Part shown: piece by piece, positions 5,879-12,395 of the stretch | How the letters are laid out: each line of letters begins with the position of its first letter | Position numbering within the stretch: position 1 is the first letter of the stretch | Position numbers and translations under genes: made by a program | NCBI GenBank assembly: GCA_947624755.1 | Contig: CANQLQ010000030.1 | Span: 1-12,395 of the forward strand | Direction of reading: 5' to 3' | Origin: an uncultured Clostridia bacterium | GTDB lineage: Bacteria; Bacillota; Clostridia; Oscillospirales; Acutalibacteraceae | Length of the DNA stretch: 12,395 nt | Notes under the pieces: generated by a model | The model's database searches: none | What the model was told of the DNA's origin: nothing | The model's input: the letters and a program-made list of their open reading frames with translations, nothing else

Positions 5879-7117
5879 TTATCTTATCTGACCGTTTCCG
5901 TAAATCTGATATTTTACAGTTGTAAGGTTATTCAGACCAAGCGGACCTCTTGCGTGAAGCTTTTGGGTAGATATACCTATTTCTGCGCCAAAACCAAATT
6001 CACCGCCATCGGTAAATCTTGTTGAAGCGTTTACATATACCGCCGCCGCATCAATTTGAGAAAGGAATTTGCGGCTGTTTTTATAGCTTTCGGTTACGAT
6101 ACATTCGCTGTGGCCTGTTGTATATTTCATTATATGAGAAATTGCTTCATCAATATCCGAAACAATTTTTACGCTGATTTCATAACCGAGATATTCTTTG
6201 CCGAAGTCCTCTTCTGTTGCCGGGACAGCGTCGGTGAGAATTTTACAGGCTTCTTCGTCAGCGTGGATAATAACGCCTGCGCTTTTAAGTCTTTTTTCTA
6301 TTATCGGCAGAAATTCTTTTGAAACGCTGCGGTGAATAACAAGACTTTCGCACGCATTACATACGGACGGTCTTGAAACCTTTGCGTTATAAATAATGTC
6401 GCTTGCCATTTTTAAATCGGCAAATTCATCAACATAAACGTGACAGTTGCCTGTTCCCGTTTCGATTACGGGAACTGATGAATTTTCTTTGCAGGCCTTA
6501 ATAAGACCTGTGCCGCCGCGCGGAATAAGCACATCGACATATTCGGTAAGATTCATAAGTTCGTTTGCGCTTTCTCTTGAAGTATCGGTCAAAAGCTGAA
6601 TTGCATCGACCGGAATTTCGGTTTCAGAAAGAGCTGCTCTCATCGTTTCGGCAATTGCAATATTTGAATTAACGGCCTCTCTGCCGCCGCGAAGAATTAC
6701 CGAATTACCCGACTTGAGACAAAGTGCGGCAGCGTCAGCGGTAACATTAGGTCTTGCCTCATATATCACGGCAATAACACCGAGAGCAACAGTTACTTTT
6801 TCTATAAAAAGACCGTTTGGTCTGGTCGTACCTTCAATAACCTTTCCCACAGGGTCATCGAGACTTATAATTTTGCGAACTGCGTCAGCGATTTCCGATA
6901 TTCTTTTCTCATTGAGACTGAGTCGGTCAATGAGCGATTCACTCATTGCATTTTTTCGCCCGTTATCAATATCAATTTTGTTTTGTTCAATTATGTAGCT
7001 GCAGTTCTTTTCAAGAGCATCTGCAATTTTTGAAAGAGCATAGTTTTTCTGTGCGGTGTCCGCCGTCATAAGGATACGTTCAGCCGCTTTTGCTTTTTTG
7101 CCGATTTCGTTTAGCAT
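5879..7117 (-). CDS. proA: Glutamate-5-semialdehyde dehydrogenase (gamma-glutamyl phosphate reductase)
   Basis: ProA reduces gamma-glutamyl phosphate with NADPH to glutamate semialdehyde, the second step of proline synthesis. With the start at 7117 the protein has 412 residues, normal for the family. It shows YEARPNVTADAAALCLKSGN (about 119-138), LRGGREA for nucleotide binding, PRGG, ETGTGNCHVYVD, and the catalytic Cys253 in SRPSVCNACE. The C-terminal block with FTDGGEFGFGAEIGIST and HARGPLGL is intact. A GTG three codons upstream (7126) keeps the frame open, but AAAGG would then sit only two bases from it; ATG at 7117 is 10 bases away and preferred. It lies 82 bases after proB in the same direction with no terminator between. 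ProA normally works with ProB, handing over an unstable acyl phosphate. Confidence 0.95.
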   Translation of the reverse strand: MLNEIGKKAKAAERILMTADTAQKNYALSKIADALEKNCSYIIEQNKIDIDNGRKNAMSESLIDRLSLNEKRISEIADAVRKIISLDDPVGKVIEGTTRPNGLFIEKVTVALGVIAVIYEARPNVTADAAALCLKSGNSVILRGGREAVNSNIAIAETMRAALSETEIPVDAIQLLTDTSRESANELMNLTEYVDVLIPRGGTGLIKACKENSSVPVIETGTGNCHVYVDEFADLKMASDIIYNAKVSRPSVCNACESLVIHRSVSKEFLPIIEKRLKSAGVIIHADEEACKILTDAVPATEEDFGKEYLGYEISVKIVSDIDEAISHIMKYTTGHSECIVTESYKNSRKFLSQIDAAAVYVNASTRFTDGGEFGFGAEIGISTQKLHARGPLGLNNLTTVKYQIYGNGQIR

Positions 7118-7199
7118 TATTATCACACCTTTTTAAAATACTGATTATGTCCGATGCGTATTTAGATTAATAATCACTTACTTTATTTTTAAAAATTAA

Positions 7200-7988
7200 T
7201 CAGTTTTTTGGTTTAAAAAAAGTACCGCATTGTCTTGAGTCGATAAGCTTGTAGATATCCTGCGGCGAAGAACCGTTCATAATAACGGTTGCAATGCCGT
7301 TGTCGGTTGCAATTTTTGCGGCATGGACTTTGGTTACCATTCCGCCCGTACCTCGGCTTGTTCCTGCACCCCGGCAAAGGGAAAGAATTTCGTCATTTAT
7401 TTCGTCAACAACGGTCAGCAGCTTTGCATCGGGATTTTCGATTGGATTACCGTCAAAAAGTCCGTCGGTATCGGTAAGGATAACCAAACCGTCAGCGCCG
7501 ATAAGACAGGCAACAATGGCGGAAAGGCTGTCGTTATCACCATAGACAATTTCTTCGGTCGCAACGCTGTCGTTTTCGTTTACAACGGGAATTGCGCCGT
7601 ATTCAAAGAGCTTTTCAAAGGTATTGGTAAGATTTGCCTTTCTTTCATCATTTTCAAAGTCACTTTTTGTGACAAGAAGCTGGCCTATCTTTTTGCCGTA
7701 TTCCCCGAAGAACTTATCATACATAAACATAAGCTCACACTGTCCGACGGTGGCGGCGGCCTGTCTGCCGGGGATATCGTGCGGCTTTTCGGAAAGGCCG
7801 AGCTTTCCGACTCCGACTCCGATCGCTCCGGAGGTTACAAGCACAATATCAATTCCGCTGTTATGCAGGTCGGAAAGAACACTGCAAAGCTTCATCATTC
7901 TTCTTATGTTTGTTTTTCCGGTTTCATATGTAAGGGTGGAAGTACCCACCTTGACAACCAGTCTTTTTAAATTTCCGAATGTATTCAT
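7200..7988 (-). CDS. proB: Glutamate 5-kinase, short form without PUA domain
   Basis: ProB phosphorylates glutamate to gamma-glutamyl phosphate, the first and feedback-controlled step of proline synthesis. The 262 residues cover one amino acid kinase domain: VVKVGTS (11-17, ATP phosphate binding), VTSGAI (51-56), NENDSV (138-143) and DND (151-153) for glutamate binding, TDTDGL (172-177), and GTGGM with Lys220. The chain ends at SRQCGTFFKPKN, so the roughly 100-residue C-terminal PUA domain of the Escherichia coli type (about 367 residues) is absent, as in many shorter homologues. ATG at 7988 is chosen because it gives the usual short N-terminus and has GGA seven bases upstream; GTG at 8006 would add six residues but lacks a properly spaced site. 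The gene begins 53 bases after the M16 stop. Confidence 0.93.
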   Translation of the reverse strand: MNTFGNLKRLVVKVGTSTLTYETGKTNIRRMMKLCSVLSDLHNSGIDIVLVTSGAIGVGVGKLGLSEKPHDIPGRQAAATVGQCELMFMYDKFFGEYGKKIGQLLVTKSDFENDERKANLTNTFEKLFEYGAIPVVNENDSVATEEIVYGDNDSLSAIVACLIGADGLVILTDTDGLFDGNPIENPDAKLLTVVDEINDEILSLCRGAGTSRGTGGMVTKVHAAKIATDNGIATVIMNGSSPQDIYKLIDSRQCGTFFKPKN

Positions 7989-8041
7989 ACTGTTTTCCGA
8001 CACCACCCAAAGAAATTGGGTTTTGATGCATTATCCTTTCT

Positions 8042-9313
8042 TTAGGACTTATTTTCTTTTATTTTGCCGTCTATAATTTTTTTATAAAAGCTTTTGTTTC
8101 TGACTTTACCAACCGCCGTGAATGAAGCGTTTTCGAGTTTAAGATATTTTTTTGAAACTTCAATCACTCTTTCAAGCGTTATAGACTTAATGCTGTCAAT
8201 AATAAAATCGTCCTCAACAAATTTTGAAAGCAGAAGCTGACTGTAGCCGAAAGAAGAAAGCTTTGACTGCGGCTGTTCACGGCTCATAATAAGGCTTGCA
8301 ATAAGCTTTTCCTTTGCTCTTGAAAGTTCTTTTTCGCTTATATTTTCGCAAAAATTTTTTACGATTGAAAGCATTTCATAAAGCGCTTTTTCTTCCGAGT
8401 CGGGAGAGAGGCTCATTGAAACGGCAATATAGCCGGTATCGAGATATCTTGCAAGCCATGAGCTGATTTCATAGACAAGCCCGAGCTGTTCGCGTATACG
8501 CTGATTCAGCTTTGAAGAAGTGCCGTTGCCGAGGATAAACATACAAACCTCAAGCGCATACAGATCCTCGTGTTCTATAGGTACGCCGTCAAAGCAAAGC
8601 ATAATATGAGTTTGTTCAAAGTTTTGTTTTTTCAAGGTAAATTTCTTATTAAAAACCACATCGCTTTTTTTGATGAAGTTATTTGTATTGCGGTCATTTG
8701 CGAAATAGCTTTTTATAAGGTCAAGCAGCTTTTTCTCATCAAAGTTACCCGATATTCCGACAACCATTCTTTCGGGAACGTACATATTTTTCATATATGA
8801 GGTAAAATCATCGCGGGTTATGCCTGAAACGCTTTCTTTTGTTCCGAGAATAGCAAGCGAGAGGGGAGAGCCTTCAAAAATTGCGGCTTCGTTGGCTTCA
8901 TAGCAGACATCCGAAGGATCGTCCTCATACATTGCAATTTCTTCAATTATGACGCCTTTTTCGGTTTCGATGTCATTTTCGTCAAGACGCGGATTTTTTA
9001 TCATATCAAAAAGAATATCCGCCGCTTTTGCAATTTGGTAATCGAGCGCCTTGGTATAGAAAAAAGTATATTCTTTAGTTGTATATGCGTTGACGTGTGC
9101 GCCGATTTCGTCCATACCTTCTGCAATATCCGAAGCGGATCTTTTTTCTGTTCCTTTGAAAACAATATGTTCGATAAAATGGGATATTCCGTTGTTTTTT
9201 GTGTTTTCATATCTTGAACCGCTTGCAACCCATACGCCGACGGTTGCCGAACGCAGGTCGTTACGCTTTTCGGTAATAATACGAAGCCCGTTATCAAGGG
9301 TCAGAAGTTCCAT
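8042..9313 (-). CDS. M16 family zinc metallopeptidase
   Basis: A 423-residue single-chain peptidase of the pitrilysin/processing peptidase family (M16B size). The inverted zinc motif is HFIEH (45-49): His45 and His49 bind zinc and Glu48 is catalytic. The third ligand is expected about 76 residues on, and EKGVIIEEIAMYEDDP provides Glu125 (or Glu124) in the family block. The second half has the REQLGLVYEISSW segment typical of the substrate-side domain. Its size and single catalytic half resemble the peptidases called YmxG or MlpA in Bacillus, whose natural substrates are poorly known. There is no signal peptide, so it should be cytoplasmic. The ATG at 9313 is the only ATG, GTG or TTG start downstream of an in-frame stop, yet it lacks a good Shine-Dalgarno. 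It is the first gene of an operon with proB and proA. Confidence 0.92.
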   Translation of the reverse strand: MELLTLDNGLRIITEKRNDLRSATVGVWVASGSRYENTKNNGISHFIEHIVFKGTEKRSASDIAEGMDEIGAHVNAYTTKEYTFFYTKALDYQIAKAADILFDMIKNPRLDENDIETEKGVIIEEIAMYEDDPSDVCYEANEAAIFEGSPLSLAILGTKESVSGITRDDFTSYMKNMYVPERMVVGISGNFDEKKLLDLIKSYFANDRNTNNFIKKSDVVFNKKFTLKKQNFEQTHIMLCFDGVPIEHEDLYALEVCMFILGNGTSSKLNQRIREQLGLVYEISSWLARYLDTGYIAVSMSLSPDSEEKALYEMLSIVKNFCENISEKELSRAKEKLIASLIMSREQPQSKLSSFGYSQLLLSKFVEDDFIIDSIKSITLERVIEVSKKYLKLENASFTAVGKVRNKSFYKKIIDGKIKENKS

Positions 9314-9384
9314 AGCAGTCAGATGACACCGATATAAAAATCAGCGTCTGTCCTTTCATATCAAAAAAATATAAGATTATTACT

Positions 9385-9413
9385 ATTCTACCCCATATTT
9401 AAAAATAAATCAA
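9385..9413 (-). promoter_or_regulatory. Promoter of the M16-proB-proA operon
   Basis: On the minus strand TTGATT (9413-9408) and TAGAAT (9390-9385) are separated by 17 bases. The start would be near 9378, giving a leader of about 65 bases before the M16 start. The leader is too short for a T-box or riboswitch. Confidence 0.75.
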
Positions 9414-9434
9414 CTTTACATCTTGAATTATTTT

Positions 9435-9522
9435 GCGTGGGCACGCATGGCGTGGCAGGCATCGCCTGCACGAGTTACGCGGAGTAGATTATGCAGGCTT
9501 TTTACCTTACGCCGCGAAACGG
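9435..9522. repeat. Interspersed palindromic repeat, copy B1
   Basis: This copy starts with a GGCACGCATGGCG module (9440-9452) followed by the hairpin GCAGGC-ATC-GCCTGC (9455-9469), then the shared core: TTACGCG (9475-9481), GTAGATT, a GCTTTTTAC stretch and ACGCCGCGAAA, ending with a small GCCG/CGGC stem. It lies just upstream of the M16 promoter. Compared with copy A it lacks the GGCGACC hairpin. Confidence 0.78.
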
Positions 9523-9554
9523 CTTGCGTTGTTAACTTTAAAAGTTTTATTTAT

Positions 9555-9610
9555 GGGGCATAGTCCACGGCGGTTACACAGGGAAGATTTATATAAGTCT
9601 TGATACTAAC
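9555..9610. repeat. Interspersed palindromic repeat, decayed copy B2
   Basis: GGGCAT (9556-9561), TTAC (9574-9577), AGATTTAT (9585-9592) and TAAGTCTTGATACTAA line up in order with the core of copies A and B3, but many G and C positions are changed and the hairpin arm is lost (AGTCC where others have CGCCC). It reads as an older copy drifting toward AT. The assignment is by eye. Confidence 0.5.
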
Positions 9611-9615
9611 ACCAT

Positions 9616-9746
9616 GGCACGCGTAGGGGCGACCCCGTGTGGTCGCCCACGGGCATCGCCCGCAGGCACGCATGGCGGTGGGCATCGCCCACAGGAATTA
9701 CGCGAAACAGATTTATACAGGCTTTTACTATTACGCCGCGAAAAAA
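9616..9746. repeat. Interspersed palindromic repeat, longest copy B3
   Basis: This copy holds three hairpins in series: GGGCGACC/GGTCGCCC (9627-9634 with 9641-9648), CGGGC-ATC-GCCCG (9650-9662) and GTGGGC-ATC-GCCCAC (9678-9692). The core follows with GGAATTACGCGA, AGATTTAT, GCTTTTAC and ACGCCGCGAAA. Compared with copy A it has an extra block at 9667-9694 that contains a second GGCACGCATGGCG plus ATC-loop hairpin. The rest of the 520-base spacer (9314-9833), outside the repeats, the promoter and the terminator, shows nothing recognisable. Confidence 0.8.
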
Positions 9747-9790
9747 GTCTATTACAGACTAAGACAAAAAGCTACAAACTTTAAATTAGG

Positions 9791-9824
9791 GAAAAGAAAA
9801 AGCTCGGCACACCGGGTGTGCCGA
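9791..9824 (-). terminator. Intrinsic terminator of the ABC transporter operon
   Basis: TCGGCACAC (9804-9812) pairs with GTGTGCCGA (9816-9824), a 9-bp stem with a three-base loop. On the minus strand it is followed by GCTTTTTCTTTTC (9803-9791). It lies 9 bases beyond the stop of the ABC gene. Confidence 0.9.
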
Positions 9825-9833
9825 ACCTCATCA

Positions 9834-11693
9834 TCAGCCTTCACTTTTTACCAAAGCGAACTGTGAATTATAAAGCTCTGCATAATCTCCGCCTTTTTTG
9901 AGAAGCTCGTCATGAGTTCCCTGCTCGGTGATTTTGCCGTCATTTACAAAAAGAATATTGTCAGCTTCGCGGATTGTTGAAAGACGGTGCGCAATTACAA
10001 AGTTTGTTCTGCCTTTCATAAGGTTAGCCATAGCTTTTTGAATCTGAATTTCCGTTCTTGTGTCAACTGAGCTTGTTGCTTCGTCAAGAATGAGGATCTT
10101 CGGGTCGGAAAGAATAGCTCTTGAAATTGTAATAAGCTGCTTCTGACCGGCCGAAAGGTTAGAGCCGTCCTCGTCAAGCATTGTTTCAAATCCGTCGGGA
10201 AGGGTGTTTACGAAGCGGTCAACCCTTGCGGCCCGTACCGCATTGTTAAACTCCTCTTCGCTCTTTCCCTCGTGACCGTACATGATATTTTCACGGATCG
10301 TACCTTTGAAAAGCCAGGTGTCCTGAAGAACCATACCGAGGATATTGTGGAGATTTTTTCTTGAAATATCCCTTGTGTCCACTCCGTCAATTTTGATTGA
10401 ACCGCTTTGAATTTCATAAAAGCGCATGAGCAAATTTACGATAGTTGTTTTACCTGCGCCTGTAGGACCGACGATCGCGATAAGTTCGCCCGGCTTTACT
10501 TCAAGATTAAAGTTCCTGATAAGAGGCTTGTCCTCGGTGTATGAGAAATTAACATCTTTGATTGAAACATAGCCCTTTGCGTCGGTAATTTCGGCATTTA
10601 CCGTGTCTTCAACTTCCTCTTCTTCGTCAATAATATCAAATACACGTTCAGCCGAAGCAAGAGAGGACTGCATCTGATTTACGATGTTGCTTACATCAAT
10701 TATCGGCTGCATAAAGATTTTTGAATAAGCCATAAATACTGTGATTGAACCGACATTAACGCCTTTATTAAGAATGAGGTAACCGCCGATTACGCAAATA
10801 AATACAAATCCGACATTGCTTATGAAGTTTATCATCGGACCGAGTGTGCCGGAAAGAAACTGGGCTTTTCTGCCAACCTCATAAAGATTGTTGTTGATAA
10901 TGCGAAATTCGCTTATTGCCTGCTCTTCGTGACCAAAAACCTTTACTATGTTATGACCGGTAAACATTTCTTCAACGTGTCCGTTTATGTCGCCGGTAAC
11001 CTCCCAATGCTTGCGAAAGTATCTTTTTGATACGTTCAGCACCGAAAAAGCAATAATTGCGCCGGCAGGAAGGGGAGCTATCGAAGCGACAGTCATAATA
11101 ACATTGTAGCGTATCATAATTACGAAAACGCCGACAAAGGTTACAACCGAGCTAACGATTTGAATGAATGCATTTTGGAAAGTGTTGTTGATGTTGTCAA
11201 TGTCGTTTGTAACCCTGCTTAAAAGGTCGCCTTTGTTGTGCGAGTCAAAGAACGAAAGCGGAAGCCTTGAAAGCTTGCGGTTGACCTGTTCACGAAGTCT
11301 TGTGATAAGGCCTTGAGTAACACCTGCCATAATGAAATGCAAAAAGAACGAGCAAACGGCGCTCATAACATAAATTATGATAATCGTTGAAAGCACTTCG
11401 TTAATTGCGCTGAAATCAACGCTGCCGGTCGAAAGCTTGTTTTTGACCTGTTCATTTATGATGTCCATAATGCTTCCGAGATACTGCGGCCCTTTAATGG
11501 TGAGATATGCACTCAAAGCACCGAGAAGAACAACAATTGTTACTTTAATACGGTTACCCTTTAAAAGAGAAAGGAGTCTTAGCGCCGTTTTTCCGAGGTT
11601 TTTAGGCTTTTGTTTTGCCTGCTGCTTGTCTCGATACATTTCGTATTTGCTTGTTTGAACATTTTTAAGCTTTTGCTGCGGAGACTTTTTCAT
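9834..11693 (-). CDS. ABC exporter half-transporter with the canonical ATPase site
   Basis: A 619-residue type I exporter subunit, one membrane domain plus one nucleotide-binding domain, in the cytoplasmic membrane. The N-terminus (1-45) is basic and cytoplasmic; hydrophobic segments follow at about 50-72, 100-122, 175-195, 200-220, 286-308 and 312-330. The ATPase half has the A-loop Tyr385, Walker A GPTGAGKTT (409-417), Q-loop Gln457, signature LSAGQ (513-517, Ala in place of the usual Gly), Walker B LILDE with catalytic Glu538, and H-loop His569. It overlaps the upstream transporter gene by one base (TAATG) and has AAAGGAGG 10 bases before the ATG, so the two are coupled and probably form a heterodimer. 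Families of this type export drugs, peptides or lipids; the substrate cannot be told from the sequence. Confidence 0.94.
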   Translation of the reverse strand: MKKSPQQKLKNVQTSKYEMYRDKQQAKQKPKNLGKTALRLLSLLKGNRIKVTIVVLLGALSAYLTIKGPQYLGSIMDIINEQVKNKLSTGSVDFSAINEVLSTIIIIYVMSAVCSFFLHFIMAGVTQGLITRLREQVNRKLSRLPLSFFDSHNKGDLLSRVTNDIDNINNTFQNAFIQIVSSVVTFVGVFVIMIRYNVIMTVASIAPLPAGAIIAFSVLNVSKRYFRKHWEVTGDINGHVEEMFTGHNIVKVFGHEEQAISEFRIINNNLYEVGRKAQFLSGTLGPMINFISNVGFVFICVIGGYLILNKGVNVGSITVFMAYSKIFMQPIIDVSNIVNQMQSSLASAERVFDIIDEEEEVEDTVNAEITDAKGYVSIKDVNFSYTEDKPLIRNFNLEVKPGELIAIVGPTGAGKTTIVNLLMRFYEIQSGSIKIDGVDTRDISRKNLHNILGMVLQDTWLFKGTIRENIMYGHEGKSEEEFNNAVRAARVDRFVNTLPDGFETMLDEDGSNLSAGQKQLITISRAILSDPKILILDEATSSVDTRTEIQIQKAMANLMKGRTNFVIAHRLSTIREADNILFVNDGKITEQGTHDELLKKGGDYAELYNSQFALVKSEG

Positions 11694-12395
11694 TATTTGA
11701 TCGCCTCCTTTGAAAGCTGTGAAAGAGCAATTTCCTTGTATATTTTACAATTTTCAACAAGCTCGTCATGTTTACCCATACCGACAATCCTGCCTTCGTC
11801 AAGCACGATAATTTTGTCGGCGTCAATAATAGTGCCGACACGCTGGGCAACAATAATAACGGTTGCGTCAATGTTTTCTCTGACGGCCTTGCGAAGCTTT
11901 GCGTCAGTCTTGAAGTCGAGCGCAGAGAAGCTGTCGTCGAAGATATAAACTTCGGCTTGTCTTACAAGCGCTCTTGCAATTGAGAGGCGCTGCTTCTGAC
12001 CGCCCGAGAAGTTTGTGCCGCTCTGGCTTACAAAGCTGTTCATTCCTTCGGGAAGGGAGGACACAAAGTCTTTGCTTTGAGAAATTTCAAGGGCAAGATT
12101 AAGCCTGTCCTCGTCGGCCTCGTTGTCGCCGTAACGAAGGTTGTCGGCAATACTTCCGCTGAAAAGAAAGGCTTTTTGCGGAACATAGGCAATTCTTGAA
12201 TGAAGGTCATCTTGAGAAAGGTCTCTTACATCGACACCGTCAAAAAGAACCCTGCCGCTCTTTGTGTCATAAAATCGTGAAATAAGATTAACAAGCGTTG
12301 TTTTGCCGCTGCCTGTTGCGCCGATGATTGCGGTGACTTTGCCGCTTTCGGCAGTAAATGAGATGTCTGAAAGAATGTCTCTTTCTGCGTCTTTA
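11693..12395 (-). CDS. ABC exporter half-transporter with a degenerate ATPase site, C-terminal part
   Basis: Only the last 233 residues are in the window; the frame runs open to the edge (codons from 12394) and the membrane domain lies beyond it. The visible nucleotide-binding domain has Walker A GATGSGKTT (visible residues 25-33), Q-loop Gln73, a canonical signature FSGGQ (129-133) and Walker B YIFDD, where Asp154 replaces the catalytic Glu. The H-loop reads VAQR, with Gln184 replacing His. Both changes are known from the non-hydrolytic subunit of heterodimeric exporters such as TM287/288. Its intact signature would face the canonical ATP site of the partner encoded just downstream, and the partner's altered LSAGQ would face this degenerate site. 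The stop overlaps the partner's start by one base. Confidence 0.92.
   Translation of the reverse strand, partial: KDAERDILSDISFTAESGKVTAIIGATGSGKTTLVNLISRFYDTKSGRVLFDGVDVRDLSQDDLHSRIAYVPQKAFLFSGSIADNLRYGDNEADEDRLNLALEISQSKDFVSSLPEGMNSFVSQSGTNFSGGQKQRLSIARALVRQAEVYIFDDSFSALDFKTDAKLRKAVRENIDATVIIVAQRVGTIIDADKIIVLDEGRIVGMGKHDELVENCKIYKEIALSQLSKEAIK

Noticed and set aside
7127..7199. AT-rich spacer between proB and proA as a terminator or separate promoter
   Set aside because: The dyads are A/T only and no -35/-10 pair with proper spacing was convincing.
7323..7970. Long + strand frame (215 codons) opposite proB
   Set aside because: It is antisense to a complete kinase gene with all motifs, and the translation shows no family features.
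8007..8041. Small hairpin ACCCAA/TTGGGT between the M16 gene and proB (roughly 8007-8026)
   Set aside because: Only six pairs with no T tract on the transcribed strand; too weak to call an internal terminator.
9296..9355. Short leader peptide frame starting ATGAAAGGACAGACG before the M16 gene (minus strand, 21 codons)
   Set aside because: It has no Shine-Dalgarno, no run of proline or other regulatory codons and no attenuator structure after it.
9314..9833. T-box, riboswitch or CRISPR array in the 520-base spacer
   Set aside because: No T-box GGTGG-N-ACC motif is seen on either strand, the M16 leader is only about 65 bases, and the repeats are unequal in spacing and length with no unique spacers.
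9639..9866. Open frame of 75 codons on the + strand through the repeat region
   Set aside because: It crosses repeat copy B3 and the transporter terminator and runs into the antisense of the transporter end; the translation is basic, low-quality and has no ribosome binding site.

Overview
The window looks like a chromosomal segment from a low-to-moderate GC Clostridia bacterium, probably Oscillospiraceae/Ruminococcaceae-like. The reasons are the class 1B (PyrK-dependent) dihydroorotate dehydrogenase, the PyrB/PyrI pair, purine-rich Shine-Dalgarno sites, GTG starts, a ferredoxin-fused aldo/keto reductase and GC-rich palindromic repeats in AT-rich spacers. The taxon is inferred from gene content only. 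No phage, transposase, CRISPR, tRNA or rRNA is visible.

Positions 1-3780 (+ strand) hold the distal part of a pyrimidine biosynthesis operon: the 3' end of pyrK, then pyrD, pyrF, pyrE, pyrB and pyrI, mostly overlapping or closely spaced, closed by a clear intrinsic terminator (3744-3780). Together these genes oxidise dihydroorotate, make OMP and UMP, and supply regulated aspartate transcarbamoylase. carAB, pyrC and any pyrR attenuator would lie elsewhere or upstream.

Positions 3781-5045 hold a 20-bp perfect dyad, a strong promoter (TTGACT-17-TACAAT) and a single gene for an aldo/keto reductase with a C-terminal two-cluster ferredoxin domain. It ends in a convergent intergenic region (5046-5193) with a GC-rich repeat element and a 15-bp stem terminator.

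Positions 9413 down to 5194 (- strand) form an apparent operon driven from 9385-9413: M16 zinc peptidase, proB, proA and a small single-pass membrane-anchored protein of unknown function. ProB and ProA catalyse the first two steps of proline synthesis; proC is not in the window.

Positions 9314-9833 are a 520-bp spacer with the M16 promoter, three tandemly placed copies (one decayed) of the repeat also seen at 5047-5140, and the terminator of the next operon.

Positions 9834-12395 (- strand) hold two translationally coupled half-ABC exporters, the upstream one cut by the window edge. One has canonical catalytic residues and the other a degenerate site, as in heterodimeric exporters.

The least ordinary content is the repeat family: modular hairpins with an invariant GGC-ATC-GCC core and compensating outer pairs, a 39-bp exact copy shared by two loci 4.6 kb apart, and repeat arms built into a terminator stem. 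Everything else belongs to recognisable families, and I saw no convincing new defence, mobile or biosynthetic system.
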